The notes under the pieces are model-generated. The model saw only the letters and a list, made by a program, of their open reading frames with translations, was not told the DNA's origin and searched no databases. A DNA stretch of 64,000 nucleotides. It comes from Pedobacter ginsengisoli (GTDB taxonomy: Bacteria > Bacteroidota > Bacteroidia > Sphingobacteriales > Sphingobacteriaceae). Positions 36,809-47,394 of the stretch are shown here, one piece after another; within the stretch, counting starts at the first letter, position 1; each line of letters begins with the position of its first letter. The position numbers and the translations under genes are program-made. The stretch lies in the NCBI RefSeq assembly GCF_030244015.1, contig NZ_JASSYX010000001.1, forward strand, positions 1,054,001-1,118,000. Reading direction: 5' to 3'.

Positions 36809-37867
36809 CTATGCTGTTTTATGTAATTTAATAATGTTTTTATTGATGCTTTCCTTTAAAAAATTACCGATCATATTGGTTAAAATATCGGTTTCGATCA
36901 AAAAACCGTCATGTCCATACGCAGATTTAATGCTGTGAAAAGCTGCACCCGGGATGTGCCTGGCCAGAAAATCCTGTTCCGATAAAGGGAATAAAACGTC
37001 ATTTTCAACACCTATGACCAGCGTGTTGGCCTTTACAGATGCAAGTGCATCGACTACACTTTGCCTGCCTCTCCCTACATTATGGCTGTCCATAGCCTTG
37101 CTCAGGTACCAGTAACTATAAGCGTTAAAGCGCTTGCACAGTTTTTCACCCTGGTAGTTCTGATAAGATGAGGCCCTGAAAGAAGAGGTTTTGTCATTGA
37201 CACTCTCCAGCTGGGTAGCCGCATAAGCATCATAAGTCCGGTAAGAAAGCAGGGCAATGCTCCGGGCAGTCTTCAGACCTTTTAATCCGCCATCCGGCTG
37301 CTGCGCATAAAAAGTGCGGTCTGTACTGATGGCAAGCCGCTGACTTTCATTAAAAGCAATGCCCCAGGGAGAATGAACAGCATTTGTAGCTATGAGTATC
37401 AGATTCTTCACAATCGAAGTGTCACTAATCGCCCATTCCAGTGCTTGTTGCCCGCCCAGCGAACCGCCGATGAGCACCCTGATCTCGTCAATGCCCAGGT
37501 GCTGTGCAAGCAAACGATGTGCCGCCACGAGGTCCCTGATGGTGAATTCAGGAAAAGCCAGATAAAAAGGCTGCCCGGTAACCGGATTTATACTCAACGG
37601 GCTGGTGGAACCATAATGTGAACCCAAAACATTAGCACATACAATAAAATGTTCTTCGGGATTAAAGAGGTCATTGCTTCCAAAGAGCCCCTTCCACCAA
37701 TCCAGCACATCAGCATTGGCCGTTAGCGCATGGCATGCCCAGATCACATTGTCTTTTTTAGCATTCAGTTTGCCGTAGGTTTGATAGGCGATCTCTACAT
37801 GACGCAGCTTCCTGCCATTTTCCAATTTAAACTGTTTGCTGTGTTTATATATTGCAGTGTTACTCAT
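36809..37867 (-). CDS. metX: Homoserine O-acetyltransferase
   Basis: A 352-residue alpha/beta-hydrolase-fold enzyme that acetylates homoserine for methionine synthesis. The nucleophile serine is in GGSLGGQQALEW, with the late His in AYGHDGFLIE and the acid near NDVLFP. Blocks WACHALTANADV and NVLGSHYGSTSP are typical. It follows metY by 21 bases and precedes hom by 8, giving the order metY-metX-hom under one leader. Acetyl versus succinyl specificity is inferred from family. Confidence 0.92.
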   Translation of the reverse strand: MSNTAIYKHSKQFKLENGRKLRHVEIAYQTYGKLNAKKDNVIWACHALTANADVLDWWKGLFGSNDLFNPEEHFIVCANVLGSHYGSTSPLSINPVTGQPFYLAFPEFTIRDLVAAHRLLAQHLGIDEIRVLIGGSLGGQQALEWAISDTSIVKNLILIATNAVHSPWGIAFNESQRLAISTDRTFYAQQPDGGLKGLKTARSIALLSYRTYDAYAATQLESVNDKTSSFRASSYQNYQGEKLCKRFNAYSYWYLSKAMDSHNVGRGRQSVVDALASVKANTLVIGVENDVLFPLSEQDFLARHIPGAAFHSIKSAYGHDGFLIETDILTNMIGNFLKESINKNIIKLHKTA

Positions 37868-37888
37868 TTGGGGTATTAATGCTTGATT

Positions 37889-39199
<1,311 letters not shown>

Positions 39200-39318
39200 T
39201 TAATTTAAATAATAAAAACTGGAAATTTTATTGCGTATAGTTATTTAGCGTACCCTGGTGGCAGGGCCTTCCTATTGGATCTAAATACAAAGGGAAGATT
39301 TTGTAGATTATTGTATGC

Positions 39319-39340
39319 CACAGCACATATATGTGCTGTG
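39319..39340. promoter_or_regulatory. 22-bp perfect palindrome between riboswitch and metY
   Basis: The palindrome has arms CACAGCACATA and TATGTGCTGTG with no spacer. It lies 60 bases past the riboswitch 3' end and about 125 bases before the metY start. As RNA it could form a hairpin. No T-run follows on the minus strand, so it is not a standard terminator; it could be an operator or part of the expression platform. Confidence 0.45.
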
Positions 39341-39400
39341 CTGCCTGCAACAATTACTAAATAAATCTGTAATGATTCTTACTGTTTTCATTTTGTTTCA

Positions 39401-39512
39401 ATTTATCTTTCCAAAGGGCACCATGCCTTCTGGTCAGGAATTGGCACCTTCTCCATTTTGGGAGGGTTGCCAGTGGGTCAATGAGCCTGTCTCTCGCCAC
39501 TTCTTTATAAAT
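39401..39512 (-). ncRNA. SAM-I (S-box) riboswitch
   Basis: The minus strand reads the conserved core: GAGAGACAGGCTCATTGACC, then ACTGGCAACC, then GGTGCCAATTCCTGACC, closing with GGAAAGATAAAT. The ends ATTTAT and ATAAAT pair as P1. This matches the SAM-I aptamer that binds S-adenosylmethionine, and the order and spacing fit. It sits in the leader of metY. The remaining gap up to metB (39513-39686) holds only its promoter. Confidence 0.9.
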
Positions 39513-39565
39513 CAAACCTTAAAGTGAAGAAGGTTGACTTGATTAGCTTTCGCTAAATGATGTTG

Positions 39566-39596
39566 CAAATGTATGCTTAGGACTCAAAATATCCAA
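39566..39596 (-). promoter_or_regulatory. Bacteroidota-type promoter of the riboswitch-metY transcript
   Basis: On the minus strand a -33 TTG (39594-39596) and a -7 TACATTTG (39566-39573) are separated by 20 bases, about 54 bases ahead of the aptamer. This is the expected position for the leader transcript. Confidence 0.6.
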
Positions 39597-39686
39597 AATT
39601 ATATTCTGAATATTTTGTAAGTATCTGTTAATTAGCTTTATAAATTGAATTTAAAATCTAAAAAACCTAAAGATCTTACTCGAAAT

Positions 39687-40802
39687 TTAAGCCAGAGCCT
39701 GCTTTAGGTCATCAATCAGGTCGTCTATGTGTTCGAGGCCAGCAGATATCCGAATTAAATTTTGTGGTGTCTTGGTGTCAGGGCCTTCTATAGATGCGCG
39801 GTGCTCTATCAGGCTTTCCACGCCGCCCAAACTCGTCGCCTGGGCAAATAGCTTAACAGCATTTACGATTCTCCGTGCTTCAGCCGCACCCCCTTTTACC
39901 AGTATGGAAAGCATTCCTCCAAAATCACTCATTTGCGTTTTGGCAATCTCATGCTGCGGGTGCTCCCGAAGTCCGGGATAAAAGACCGCTTCTACCTGAT
40001 CATGTTTTTGAAGATACAGGGCCAGAGCAAGCCCGTTGGCACTATGCGCGCGCATGCGGTACGGCAATGTTTTTATACTCCTTAGCAATAAATAACAATC
40101 AAATGGAGAAGGTACAGCGCCGCCGATCTGCTGGACATTCCTGATCTTTTCCCAAAGTTCATTTTTGGTTGCCGTGATCAGCGCACCTCCGAGAACATCG
40201 CTATGACCGCCAATATATTTTGTGGAAGAGTGCATTACGATATCCGCGCCCAGGGAAATCGGGTTTTGCAGGCATGGCGAGGCGAACGTACTGTCACAGG
40301 CAAGGATCAAATTGTTTTCTTTGGCTATTTTAGCGATCGCGGTCACATCAGTGATCTTTAATAAAGGATTGGAAGGGGTTTCCACCCATATCAGCACTGT
40401 ATTTTCTTTGATGGAACTCTTTATTACGGCTATATCGGTCTGGTCTATAAAATCTATTTCCAGTGTATCCTTAAAAATGGTTTGCAGTTGCTTCTTAAAG
40501 CCCCAGTACATATCATCAGGTGCGATGATGTGGCTGCCCGGCTTTAATGCCTGGAACAAGCTCATCCCAGCGGTATTTCCCGATGAGAAAGCGCAGGCGT
40601 CGGCACCCTTCTCCAGATCAGCAAGGGCCTTCTCAAGTGCGGAACGGTTGGGATTACTCACCCTGCTGTACATATGTCCGCCAGAATAGCCACCGTCCTC
40701 ATCTCTCAGAAAAGTGGTAGACAGGTTTATTGGCGGGGTCACATCTTTAGTACTGATCTTATATAAATTTCCGGCGTGTATGGCAAGTGTTTCTGGCTTC
40801 AT
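39687..40802 (-). CDS. metB: Cystathionine gamma-synthase/lyase-type PLP enzyme
   Basis: A 371-residue PLP enzyme using the ATG at 40802 (MKPETLAIHAGN), which matches the family start; an upstream frame would add 27 unlikely residues. The PLP lysine is in SSTKYIGGHSDVLGG. It is shorter than MetY and groups by style with cystathionine gamma-synthases, though gamma-lyase activity cannot be excluded. A -7 TAACTTTG (40842-40849 on the minus strand) lies just upstream. The metY riboswitch is downstream of it, so metB is not under that riboswitch. Confidence 0.85.
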   Translation of the reverse strand: MKPETLAIHAGNLYKISTKDVTPPINLSTTFLRDEDGGYSGGHMYSRVSNPNRSALEKALADLEKGADACAFSSGNTAGMSLFQALKPGSHIIAPDDMYWGFKKQLQTIFKDTLEIDFIDQTDIAVIKSSIKENTVLIWVETPSNPLLKITDVTAIAKIAKENNLILACDSTFASPCLQNPISLGADIVMHSSTKYIGGHSDVLGGALITATKNELWEKIRNVQQIGGAVPSPFDCYLLLRSIKTLPYRMRAHSANGLALALYLQKHDQVEAVFYPGLREHPQHEIAKTQMSDFGGMLSILVKGGAAEARRIVNAVKLFAQATSLGGVESLIEHRASIEGPDTKTPQNLIRISAGLEHIDDLIDDLKQALA

Positions 40803-40918
40803 TATTACGGTATTAATGTTTAGGAGGGCGTTTAGATAAAACAAAGTTAAAAGGATAAAAGTATTCTGCTGAGGTTTTGGCAAGATTTATGTAATTGGAA
40901 TATCAAATAAAGAATAAC

Positions 40919-41407
40919 ATGAAAAGAATATTCCTGATAGCAGCCATTTTATGCAGTTCATTAATGGTTTTGCAAAGCTGTTCACCAAAAGGTGCAGCTG
41001 GTACAAATGTAACGAGAGGCAATGTAACCGGGACCTGGGTGCTGAGCGACATTACTTATGAAGGTGTGCCGGAGGCAAATGTAAAGTCATTGTTTGACGA
41101 AGGCCCTGCTTCATGTTTCAAAGGTGGCATCTGGACACTGACCAACAGTGGTAATGGCAGTTATACCCTGCCCGGCGGAGGAACCTGTGCAGCGAAGACC
41201 CAAAGCATATACTGGTCAGCAAGTCCTGCAGATCAAACTTTTCAGTTTAAAAAACTGTTTGAGGGCGATAAAGCTAAAAACGTAACTTCAGGATACCGGT
41301 CAGTATTGGCTTCGGGGGATGGAAACACCCTTGTGATCAAATCGCCGGTTGAGTATGGCACATCACCTTCATATGTCGTGCTGCATTTTACAAAAGCTAC
41401 TAAATAA
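40919..41407 (+). CDS. Lipocalin-like lipoprotein
   Basis: A 162-residue lipoprotein from the ATG giving MKRIFLIAAILCSSLMVLQS; Cys21 is the probable lipid site. The remainder has the short beta-barrel pattern of small Bacteroidota lipocalin-like proteins, with the block GNVTGTWVLSDITYEG typical of their first strand. It likely sits in the periplasm or outer membrane, with unknown ligand. A probable terminator follows. Divergent from metB. Confidence 0.7.
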   Translation: MKRIFLIAAILCSSLMVLQSCSPKGAAGTNVTRGNVTGTWVLSDITYEGVPEANVKSLFDEGPASCFKGGIWTLTNSGNGSYTLPGGGTCAAKTQSIYWSASPADQTFQFKKLFEGDKAKNVTSGYRSVLASGDGNTLVIKSPVEYGTSPSYVVLHFTKATK

Positions 41408-41425
41408 CAATTAATACGGTTAAAC

Positions 41426-41462
41426 AAAGGGGGGCTCAATTCATTTTGGGTTCCCTTTTTTG
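41426..41462 (+). terminator. Probable terminator after the lipocalin-like gene
   Basis: A GGG-rich arm and a GGGTTCCC arm can pair with some G-T wobbles, followed by T6. The stem is weaker than the others in this window. Confidence 0.5.
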
Positions 41463-41594
41463 TTTTAGGGCCAGGCTTGCATTATTGGCATATTATTTTT
41501 CGTTTATTGATCAGCAGTTATACTGACCAATACTTCGTAAACAATTCCGGTACAGCAGCAGATCAGTTCACATTCAATATACGAATATTTAATG

Positions 41595-41663
41595 TATAGT
41601 CCATGTTTTTTCATGAAAACGTGGACTATAGGTGGACTATACGTGGAGTATAGGTGGACTATG
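41595..41663. repeat. 11-bp-period inverted-repeat element, copy B
   Basis: Four tandem 11-bp units run from 41620 to 41663: CGTGGACTATA, GGTGGACTATA, CGTGGAGTATA and GGTGGACTATG. The left arm (41595-41605) is the complement of one unit with one change. Between them are T6, the self-complementary CATG and A4. The design equals copy A (13697-13812), but the unit sequence is unrelated. The rest of the 345-base gap holds only the upstream terminator and no recognisable gene. Confidence 0.8.
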
Positions 41664-41752
41664 GCAAAGCAATGTGTCTATTGTCCTTTACTTGATTTAC
41701 TAAAGAAGGTTGAGCAATGGGATCATGGAAGGTAAATCGTTAACTTAGCGCC

Positions 41753-43450
41753 ATGCTAAAAATGTTAAAGCCTTATCAGGGCATTATTTCATTATTGCTG
41801 TTATTAGCCCTTCTGGGTAATGGACTCAGTTTACTCTTGCCTAAGATCATTGGAAGTGTCATAGATGGTTTGAATCATCATCAGTTTTCAATGAACAAAG
41901 CTATGCTGCAGTTTTCGGGTATCACGGTATTGGTTTTTATATTGGGATATGTCCAGAGCCTGGTCCAGATTTACGCTTCTGAAAATGTAGCACGAGATCT
42001 GCGTACCAAACTCGCGTCAAAAATCTCGAAACAAAGCACGGTCTTTATAGACCAGGAAAGCCCTGCCAAACTATTGACCAACCTGACTTCTGATGTTGAG
42101 GGGATAAAACAGTTCGTTGCTCAGGCAATAGTCTCTATTTTGTCCTCCCTGGTGATCATCGTCGGCGCGGCCATACTGCTCTTTAGCATAGACTGGGAGC
42201 TCGGACTGATCGTGATCCTGATTACCTCCACCATTGGCGTCAGTTTTTTTCTGGTACTAAAAAAAGTAAAACTTCATTATAAAAAAAGCAGAGAGGTAAT
42301 AGACAGGTTAAACAAGATCATCAATGAAAGTATTTTAGGCGCTTTTTTGGTGCGGGTTGTCAATTCGCAGGCCCTGGAATATGATAAGTTTTTAGAAGCC
42401 AGCGTAAAAGGGAAGGATTTGGGGCTGACTATACTCCGCCTTTTTGCATGGCTCATTCCCATCATCACTTTTACCGCCAGTATCGCTGCCCTTGTCATTC
42501 TGGCTTATGGCGGCCATTTGGTCATTACCGACAGGATGAGTATAGGAGATCTGGCAGCATTCAACAGTTACCTGGCGATGCTGATCTTCCCGATCATCGT
42601 CATTGGCTTTATGAGCAATGTAATTGTACAGGCTACCGTTTCTTACGGCCGGATCAGCAAGGTACTGGATGCTGAAGATATTTCGGATGCAGGTGTGGTT
42701 GATATTGAACTGAGCGGAGAGATCGAAGTGGAAAATCTGAATCTGGATTATTCCGGAAAAAGTGTGTTGAAAGACATCAGCTTTTCTATATCTCCCGGCT
42801 CAAAAGTTGCGATAGTCGGACCTACTGTAGCCGGAAAAACTCAATTGCTGCAATTGCTGGCAGGGATGACCAGGGCAGACAGCGGGCAGATCAGGTTTAA
42901 CGGGCATCCGCTTCAGGATTTTAAACAAGATGCTTTTTACAGGCAGCTGGCATTTGTATTCCAGGACAGCGTGATGTTCAATATGAGCATAAGGGAAAAT
43001 ATTGCTTTTAGTGAGCTCGTAACCGATGAATCCCTAAAATTGGCGATTGCCAGTGCTGAACTCAGCACATTCATTGATTCAATGCCTGATGGATTAGACA
43101 CCGTAGTTTCTGAAAGGGGGTTGAGTTTATCAGGCGGACAAAAACAGCGCATTATGCTGGCCAGGGCACTGGCCATAAACCCCCGCATCTTACTGCTGGA
43201 TGATTTTACGGCCCGGGTCGACCAGCAGACAGAAAAAAAGATCCTGCAAAATATTCAGCGAAATTATCCTTTTATCACTTTGATATCGGTAACGCAAAAG
43301 ATCGCCGCCATTGAAGATTACGATCAGGTCATACTCATGATGCAGGGCGAAGTGTTGGATAAGGGGACGCACATTGAACTGATGCGGCGCAGCCCTGAAT
43401 ACGTTCAGATCTATAATTCACAACTTAGTACAAGCAATTATGAACTATAA
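41753..43450 (+). CDS. ABC exporter half-transporter, degenerate NBD
   Basis: A 565-residue membrane-NBD fusion (membrane about 1-310, NBD about 330-565). Walker A is GPTVAGKT and the signature is canonical LSGGQKQR. Walker B reads LLLDDFTARVD, with Asp instead of the catalytic Glu, and the H-loop has Gln (SVTQK) instead of His. In heterodimeric exporters such as TM287/288 the same two changes mark the degenerate site. The partner gene overlaps its end by 11 bases. Substrate unknown. Confidence 0.9.
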   Translation: MLKMLKPYQGIISLLLLLALLGNGLSLLLPKIIGSVIDGLNHHQFSMNKAMLQFSGITVLVFILGYVQSLVQIYASENVARDLRTKLASKISKQSTVFIDQESPAKLLTNLTSDVEGIKQFVAQAIVSILSSLVIIVGAAILLFSIDWELGLIVILITSTIGVSFFLVLKKVKLHYKKSREVIDRLNKIINESILGAFLVRVVNSQALEYDKFLEASVKGKDLGLTILRLFAWLIPIITFTASIAALVILAYGGHLVITDRMSIGDLAAFNSYLAMLIFPIIVIGFMSNVIVQATVSYGRISKVLDAEDISDAGVVDIELSGEIEVENLNLDYSGKSVLKDISFSISPGSKVAIVGPTVAGKTQLLQLLAGMTRADSGQIRFNGHPLQDFKQDAFYRQLAFVFQDSVMFNMSIRENIAFSELVTDESLKLAIASAELSTFIDSMPDGLDTVVSERGLSLSGGQKQRIMLARALAINPRILLLDDFTARVDQQTEKKILQNIQRNYPFITLISVTQKIAAIEDYDQVILMMQGEVLDKGTHIELMRRSPEYVQIYNSQLSTSNYEL

Positions 43451-45215
43451 CCTGAATATAGAAAAAGAGGGCAAGGTAAAGAAACCGGTTTATAAGGAAC
43501 TGACAGGCCTGCTTGAAGTTGCGGGTGATGAAAAGCGGACGATCGTTTTTGCACTGCTGCTCATGCTGGTCAATACAAGCATCAATTTATCCGGTCCGCT
43601 GATTGTTGGTTACACCATTGACCATTATATTCAGACCAAGCAATTCAGCGGAGTTTTGTTATTTTCCGGCATATTGCTGTCTATGTATTTTGTCGTGTTT
43701 GGCGGCAGTTACCTGCAGACACGATTGATGGGAGGCGCAGCGCAACGGATCGTATTTGCTTTGCGGAATGCGGTATTTCATAAGATTCAGCAATTGCCGG
43801 TTGCCTTCTTTAATCAAAATAAAGCGGGCGACCTGATTTCCAGGGTAAACACAGATACCGAAAGGCTAAATCAGTTTTTCTCGCAGGGCCTGCTCCAGTT
43901 TTTGAGCAGTATTTTTATGCTGATCGCCGCGGGCTCATTTATGCTGATCATTAATTTTAGGCTAGGAGCGGTTACTGTTTTTCCGGCCCTGTGCATTTGG
44001 CTGTTCGTGAACAGGTTGTCGCCATGGGTTAGAAAAAGGAATGCTGCTAACTTAAAAAGTGTAGGCATGATGAGTGCAGAGATACAGGAAAGCCTGAATA
44101 ATTTTAAAGTGGTGGTGGCTTTTAACCGTCGTGATTATTTCAGAAAAAGGTTTGATGCTGCAAACCAGCAGAACTATAAGACCGCCACGGGCGCCGGTAT
44201 TGCCAATACTGTTTTTATGCCGGTGTTTAGTTTGTTTTCCAATATTGCACAATTGCTGGTATTGATCTATGGGGTATACTTAATTAAGAATGGAAACCTG
44301 ACCATTGGTCTGCTGATCAGTTATATCGCTTATGCCAATAATTTTTATAATCCGATAAGACAGCTGGCTACATTGTGGACCAGTTTTCAGACCGCTTTGG
44401 CTTCCTGGGACAGAATATCCGGGATGTTGGCATTGGACAATGACCTGCATGTAGTTGAGACAAGTGAAAACATATCTTCTGAATCCCATCTCCCATCTGC
44501 GGTACTCGAATTCCGGGGGGTACATTTTGGGTATCCGGGAGGCCGGGAGATTTTGCATGGAATCGATTTTTTACTGGAAAGGGGGAAGATGTATGCTTTT
44601 GTGGGCCCAACAGGTGGTGGGAAGACAACTACAGCTTCACTGATGGCAAGATTGTATGATCCCCTGGAAGGTACGGTGTTATTGAGAGGCCGCGACATCA
44701 GGTCCTATACCCATGCAGAGCGTACTCAAAAAATAGGTTTCATATTGCAGGAGCCGCTGCTGTTTACCGGAACGGTGAAAGAAAACATTTTGTACGGCAA
44801 TGACCTGTACACGACGCCGGATGACCCTGCATTTTTAAAAGTCATTGAAGAGGCTGGCCTGGCTGAATTGCTTTCGGTGTTTGACCAGGGGCTGAATACG
44901 GAGGTAAAATCCGGTGGTGAACACATGAGTTTGGGTCAAAAGCAGCTCATTGCCTTTATGAGGGCCTTCCTGCGCAAACCCGAATTGCTGATCTTAGATG
45001 AGGCCACGGCAAATATTGATACCATTACAGAGCAAATGCTGGGCAGGATATTAGAAAAACTGCCCAAAGAAACCACTTTAGTGGTGATCGCTCACCGGTT
45101 AAATACTATTGAAAATGCCGATGAGATCTATTTTGTAAACTCAGGGGATGTGGTACAGGCAGGATCGTTCGATGACGCTGTTGATAAACTGATGAGCGGG
45201 AAGCGGCTGAGTTAA
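43440..45215 (+). CDS. ABC exporter half-transporter, catalytic NBD
   Basis: A 591-residue membrane-NBD fusion (membrane about 25-325, NBD about 350-585). Walker A GPTGGGKTT, Walker B LLILDEATANID and the H-loop VIAHRLNTIE are intact, but the signature is MSLGQKQ instead of LSGGQ. This is the mirror image of its partner: together they make one complete ATP site and one degenerate site. The overlap of the two genes by 11 bases fits equal production. The gene ends against the convergent ogt with 4 bases of overlap. Confidence 0.9.
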   Translation: MNYNLNIEKEGKVKKPVYKELTGLLEVAGDEKRTIVFALLLMLVNTSINLSGPLIVGYTIDHYIQTKQFSGVLLFSGILLSMYFVVFGGSYLQTRLMGGAAQRIVFALRNAVFHKIQQLPVAFFNQNKAGDLISRVNTDTERLNQFFSQGLLQFLSSIFMLIAAGSFMLIINFRLGAVTVFPALCIWLFVNRLSPWVRKRNAANLKSVGMMSAEIQESLNNFKVVVAFNRRDYFRKRFDAANQQNYKTATGAGIANTVFMPVFSLFSNIAQLLVLIYGVYLIKNGNLTIGLLISYIAYANNFYNPIRQLATLWTSFQTALASWDRISGMLALDNDLHVVETSENISSESHLPSAVLEFRGVHFGYPGGREILHGIDFLLERGKMYAFVGPTGGGKTTTASLMARLYDPLEGTVLLRGRDIRSYTHAERTQKIGFILQEPLLFTGTVKENILYGNDLYTTPDDPAFLKVIEEAGLAELLSVFDQGLNTEVKSGGEHMSLGQKQLIAFMRAFLRKPELLILDEATANIDTITEQMLGRILEKLPKETTLVVIAHRLNTIENADEIYFVNSGDVVQAGSFDDAVDKLMSGKRLS

Positions 45216-45745
45216 AATAAAGACCCTTCAGGAACCCCTGAGTTTTCTCGTTCAAATTTCAGCAGCCATTTTTTCTTGTCTATTCCGGCGGCATATCCGG
45301 TCATATTTCCATCACTGCCAATCACACGATGACAGGGTACGATGATGGCCAGACGATTGCGGCCATTTGTTGATGCAATTGCACGGATTGCTTTGGGATT
45401 GTTCATCATTTCTGCCTGTTCTTTATAAGAGCAGGTTTTTCCGTAAGGGATTTCCTGCAGTGTTTTCCATACCGCTTGCGCAAATTCATTTCCTGGTGTG
45501 TGGAGGGGCACAGAGAAAGATTTTCTTTTTCCCTCAAAATACTCGCTTAATTCTTTTTCCAGCTGATCCAGATGCTGATTCCTGCCCGGCTGCATCGTAG
45601 CATTGAGCAGGCGCTGCAATTCACTAAACTCCTTTTCTAACCGGATGCGGTTCGTGAATTCCAAAAGGCAGACCCCCTCAGCTGTCGCACCGGCCAGCAT
45701 AGGGCCCAGTGGAGTAGAGAATTCGGTCATATTTATTATTTCCAT
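45212..45745 (-). CDS. ogt: Methylated-DNA--protein-cysteine methyltransferase
   Basis: A 177-residue suicide repair enzyme that takes O6-alkyl groups from guanine onto its own cysteine. The active site PCHRVIG is present, followed by NMTGYAAGIDKKKWLL. The N-terminal half has the usual Ogt ribonuclease-like domain. There is no Ada-type N-terminal part, so it is repair only. An alternative ATG at residue 6 (45730) is possible. Single gene. Confidence 0.93.
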   Translation of the reverse strand: MEIINMTEFSTPLGPMLAGATAEGVCLLEFTNRIRLEKEFSELQRLLNATMQPGRNQHLDQLEKELSEYFEGKRKSFSVPLHTPGNEFAQAVWKTLQEIPYGKTCSYKEQAEMMNNPKAIRAIASTNGRNRLAIIVPCHRVIGSDGNMTGYAAGIDKKKWLLKFERENSGVPEGSLF

Positions 45746-45932
45746 GATGCTCCATTATTTATGACCTAAAGTTACAATACTCGGAAATGAAATGAAACCC
45801 GTTTCTTGCCTTTCTTTCACCCCAGGTACAGTGCCGCACAAGAATACGCTTATTTTAAATGGCAACTGATTTAAAAATACCTCATATTTGAATGGCTCTT
45901 AGGACCCATCTATTAAAAAAGAAAAACAGATT

Positions 45933-47267
45933 ATGCAAAATAGTGTCCTGATCATTGATGATGAGAAAAAGATCTGCAGCCTGCTCGCCCGTATTATTGA
46001 ACTGGAAGGGTTTAAAGTTTTCCAGGCCAACTCCGGCAAGGAAGGCCTGAAGATCCTTAAGGCAGAAGATATCCTGGTGGTGGTAAGTGACGTGAAGCTC
46101 CCCGACTTCAATGGAGTTGAGTTGGTGAACGAGATTAAAAAGATCAGGCCGGTTGCAGAGGTGATCAACCTGACCGCCTTTGGTACCATTGCAGACGGTG
46201 TAATGGCAATGCGCAACGGTGCCTTTGATTACATCACCAAGGGCGATGACAATGACAAGATCATCCCGCTGATTTATAAGGCTATGGACAAAGCCAAACT
46301 GAATGCCCGGGTTTATGAACTGGAAAATCAGATCAGCAGGAAGTTTAACTTTGATTCGATCCTTGGCAAATCCAAAACTCTAAAAGAAGCCGTCGCACTC
46401 GCACGCCGCGTAGCGGGCACCAACACCACTGTGCTGCTTTTAGGAGAGACCGGTACCGGTAAAGAGGTATTTGCACAGGCCATCCATCATGAAAGTCCCA
46501 GAAGGGCAAAGCCGTTTGTTGCAGTGAACTGCAGTGGTTTTAATCCTGAGCTGCTGGAAAGTGAATTGTTTGGTTACAAAGCCGGGGCCTTTACGGGAGC
46601 TGCCAAAGATAAAAGAGGACTACTTGATGAAGCCAATGAAGGTACGATATTCCTGGATGAGATCGGTGAATTGAACCTTGATCTCCAGGCCAAGCTGCTT
46701 AGGGTACTCGAGAATCAAACTTATATCAAGATAGGCGATACCCAAACCACCCAGGTAAACGTAAGGATCATTGCCGCAACCAACAGGGACCTCAAAGCCG
46801 AAGCTGAAGCCGGGAAGTTCCGGCTGGACTTATTTTACAGGCTTTCGGTATTTTCGATCGAACTGCCGCCGCTATCGCACAGGAGGGAAGATATTCTGCC
46901 GATCGCTATGCATTACCTCGCTGAATTTACCGCTAAGGTAAACAAGCCGGAATTTAGTGTTGACAAGGAATTTATACGGTTGCTGACCAACCACAACTGG
47001 AAAGGAAACATCAGGGAACTCAAAAACGTGATGGAACGTGTAGTGATTTTGGCTGATAATGGATTAATTACCTCTAACCTGCTGCCTTTCGAATTTCACA
47101 CGGAGGCCAGGGCTGCAGATCCGATGAACATGCAGGATGTGGAAAAACAGCACATCATCAAAGTACTGAAATATACCGGTGGCAATAAAACGGAAACTTC
47201 AAGGCTGTTGGGTATTGGGCTGACTACCTTATACCGCAAGATTGAAGAATATAAAATAGAGGCTTAG
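45933..47267 (+). CDS. Sigma-54-dependent response regulator (NtrC family), Kdp-linked
   Basis: A 444-residue regulator: receiver domain with phosphoacceptor Asp53 (about 1-115), sigma-54 AAA+ domain (about 138-370) with GETGTGKE and the sigma-54 contact loop GAFTGA, and a Fis-type helix-turn-helix (ETSRLLGIGLTTLYRKI). It lies ahead of the kdp genes and their -24/-12-like promoter, so it probably activates kdp. Kdp is usually controlled by the OmpR-type KdpE, which is absent here. The histidine kinase at the far end of the locus is its likely partner. Confidence 0.9.
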   Translation: MQNSVLIIDDEKKICSLLARIIELEGFKVFQANSGKEGLKILKAEDILVVVSDVKLPDFNGVELVNEIKKIRPVAEVINLTAFGTIADGVMAMRNGAFDYITKGDDNDKIIPLIYKAMDKAKLNARVYELENQISRKFNFDSILGKSKTLKEAVALARRVAGTNTTVLLLGETGTGKEVFAQAIHHESPRRAKPFVAVNCSGFNPELLESELFGYKAGAFTGAAKDKRGLLDEANEGTIFLDEIGELNLDLQAKLLRVLENQTYIKIGDTQTTQVNVRIIAATNRDLKAEAEAGKFRLDLFYRLSVFSIELPPLSHRREDILPIAMHYLAEFTAKVNKPEFSVDKEFIRLLTNHNWKGNIRELKNVMERVVILADNGLITSNLLPFEFHTEARAADPMNMQDVEKQHIIKVLKYTGGNKTETSRLLGIGLTTLYRKIEEYKIEA

Positions 47268-47284
47268 CCCATTAACCCATTATG

Positions 47285-47317
47285 AAAAAGACCCTTCCAT
47301 TTTGGAAGGGTCTTTTT
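47285..47317 (+). terminator. Rho-independent terminator after the response regulator
   Basis: Stem AAAAAGACCCTTCC/GGAAGGGTCTTTTT (14 bp) with a five-base loop, 17 bases after the stop. It separates the regulator transcript from the kdp transcript. Confidence 0.9.
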
Positions 47318-47394
47318 GTTTAAATGTTGTCCGATGATTTTTTTTGTGATTTAAATATCAGATAATGAGCGTGTTGCTTGTTTATTTCGGAATA

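Noticed and set aside
39315-39527. 70-codon plus-strand frame
   Set aside because: It runs antisense through the SAM-I aptamer and the palindrome; no start signal or protein-like pattern.
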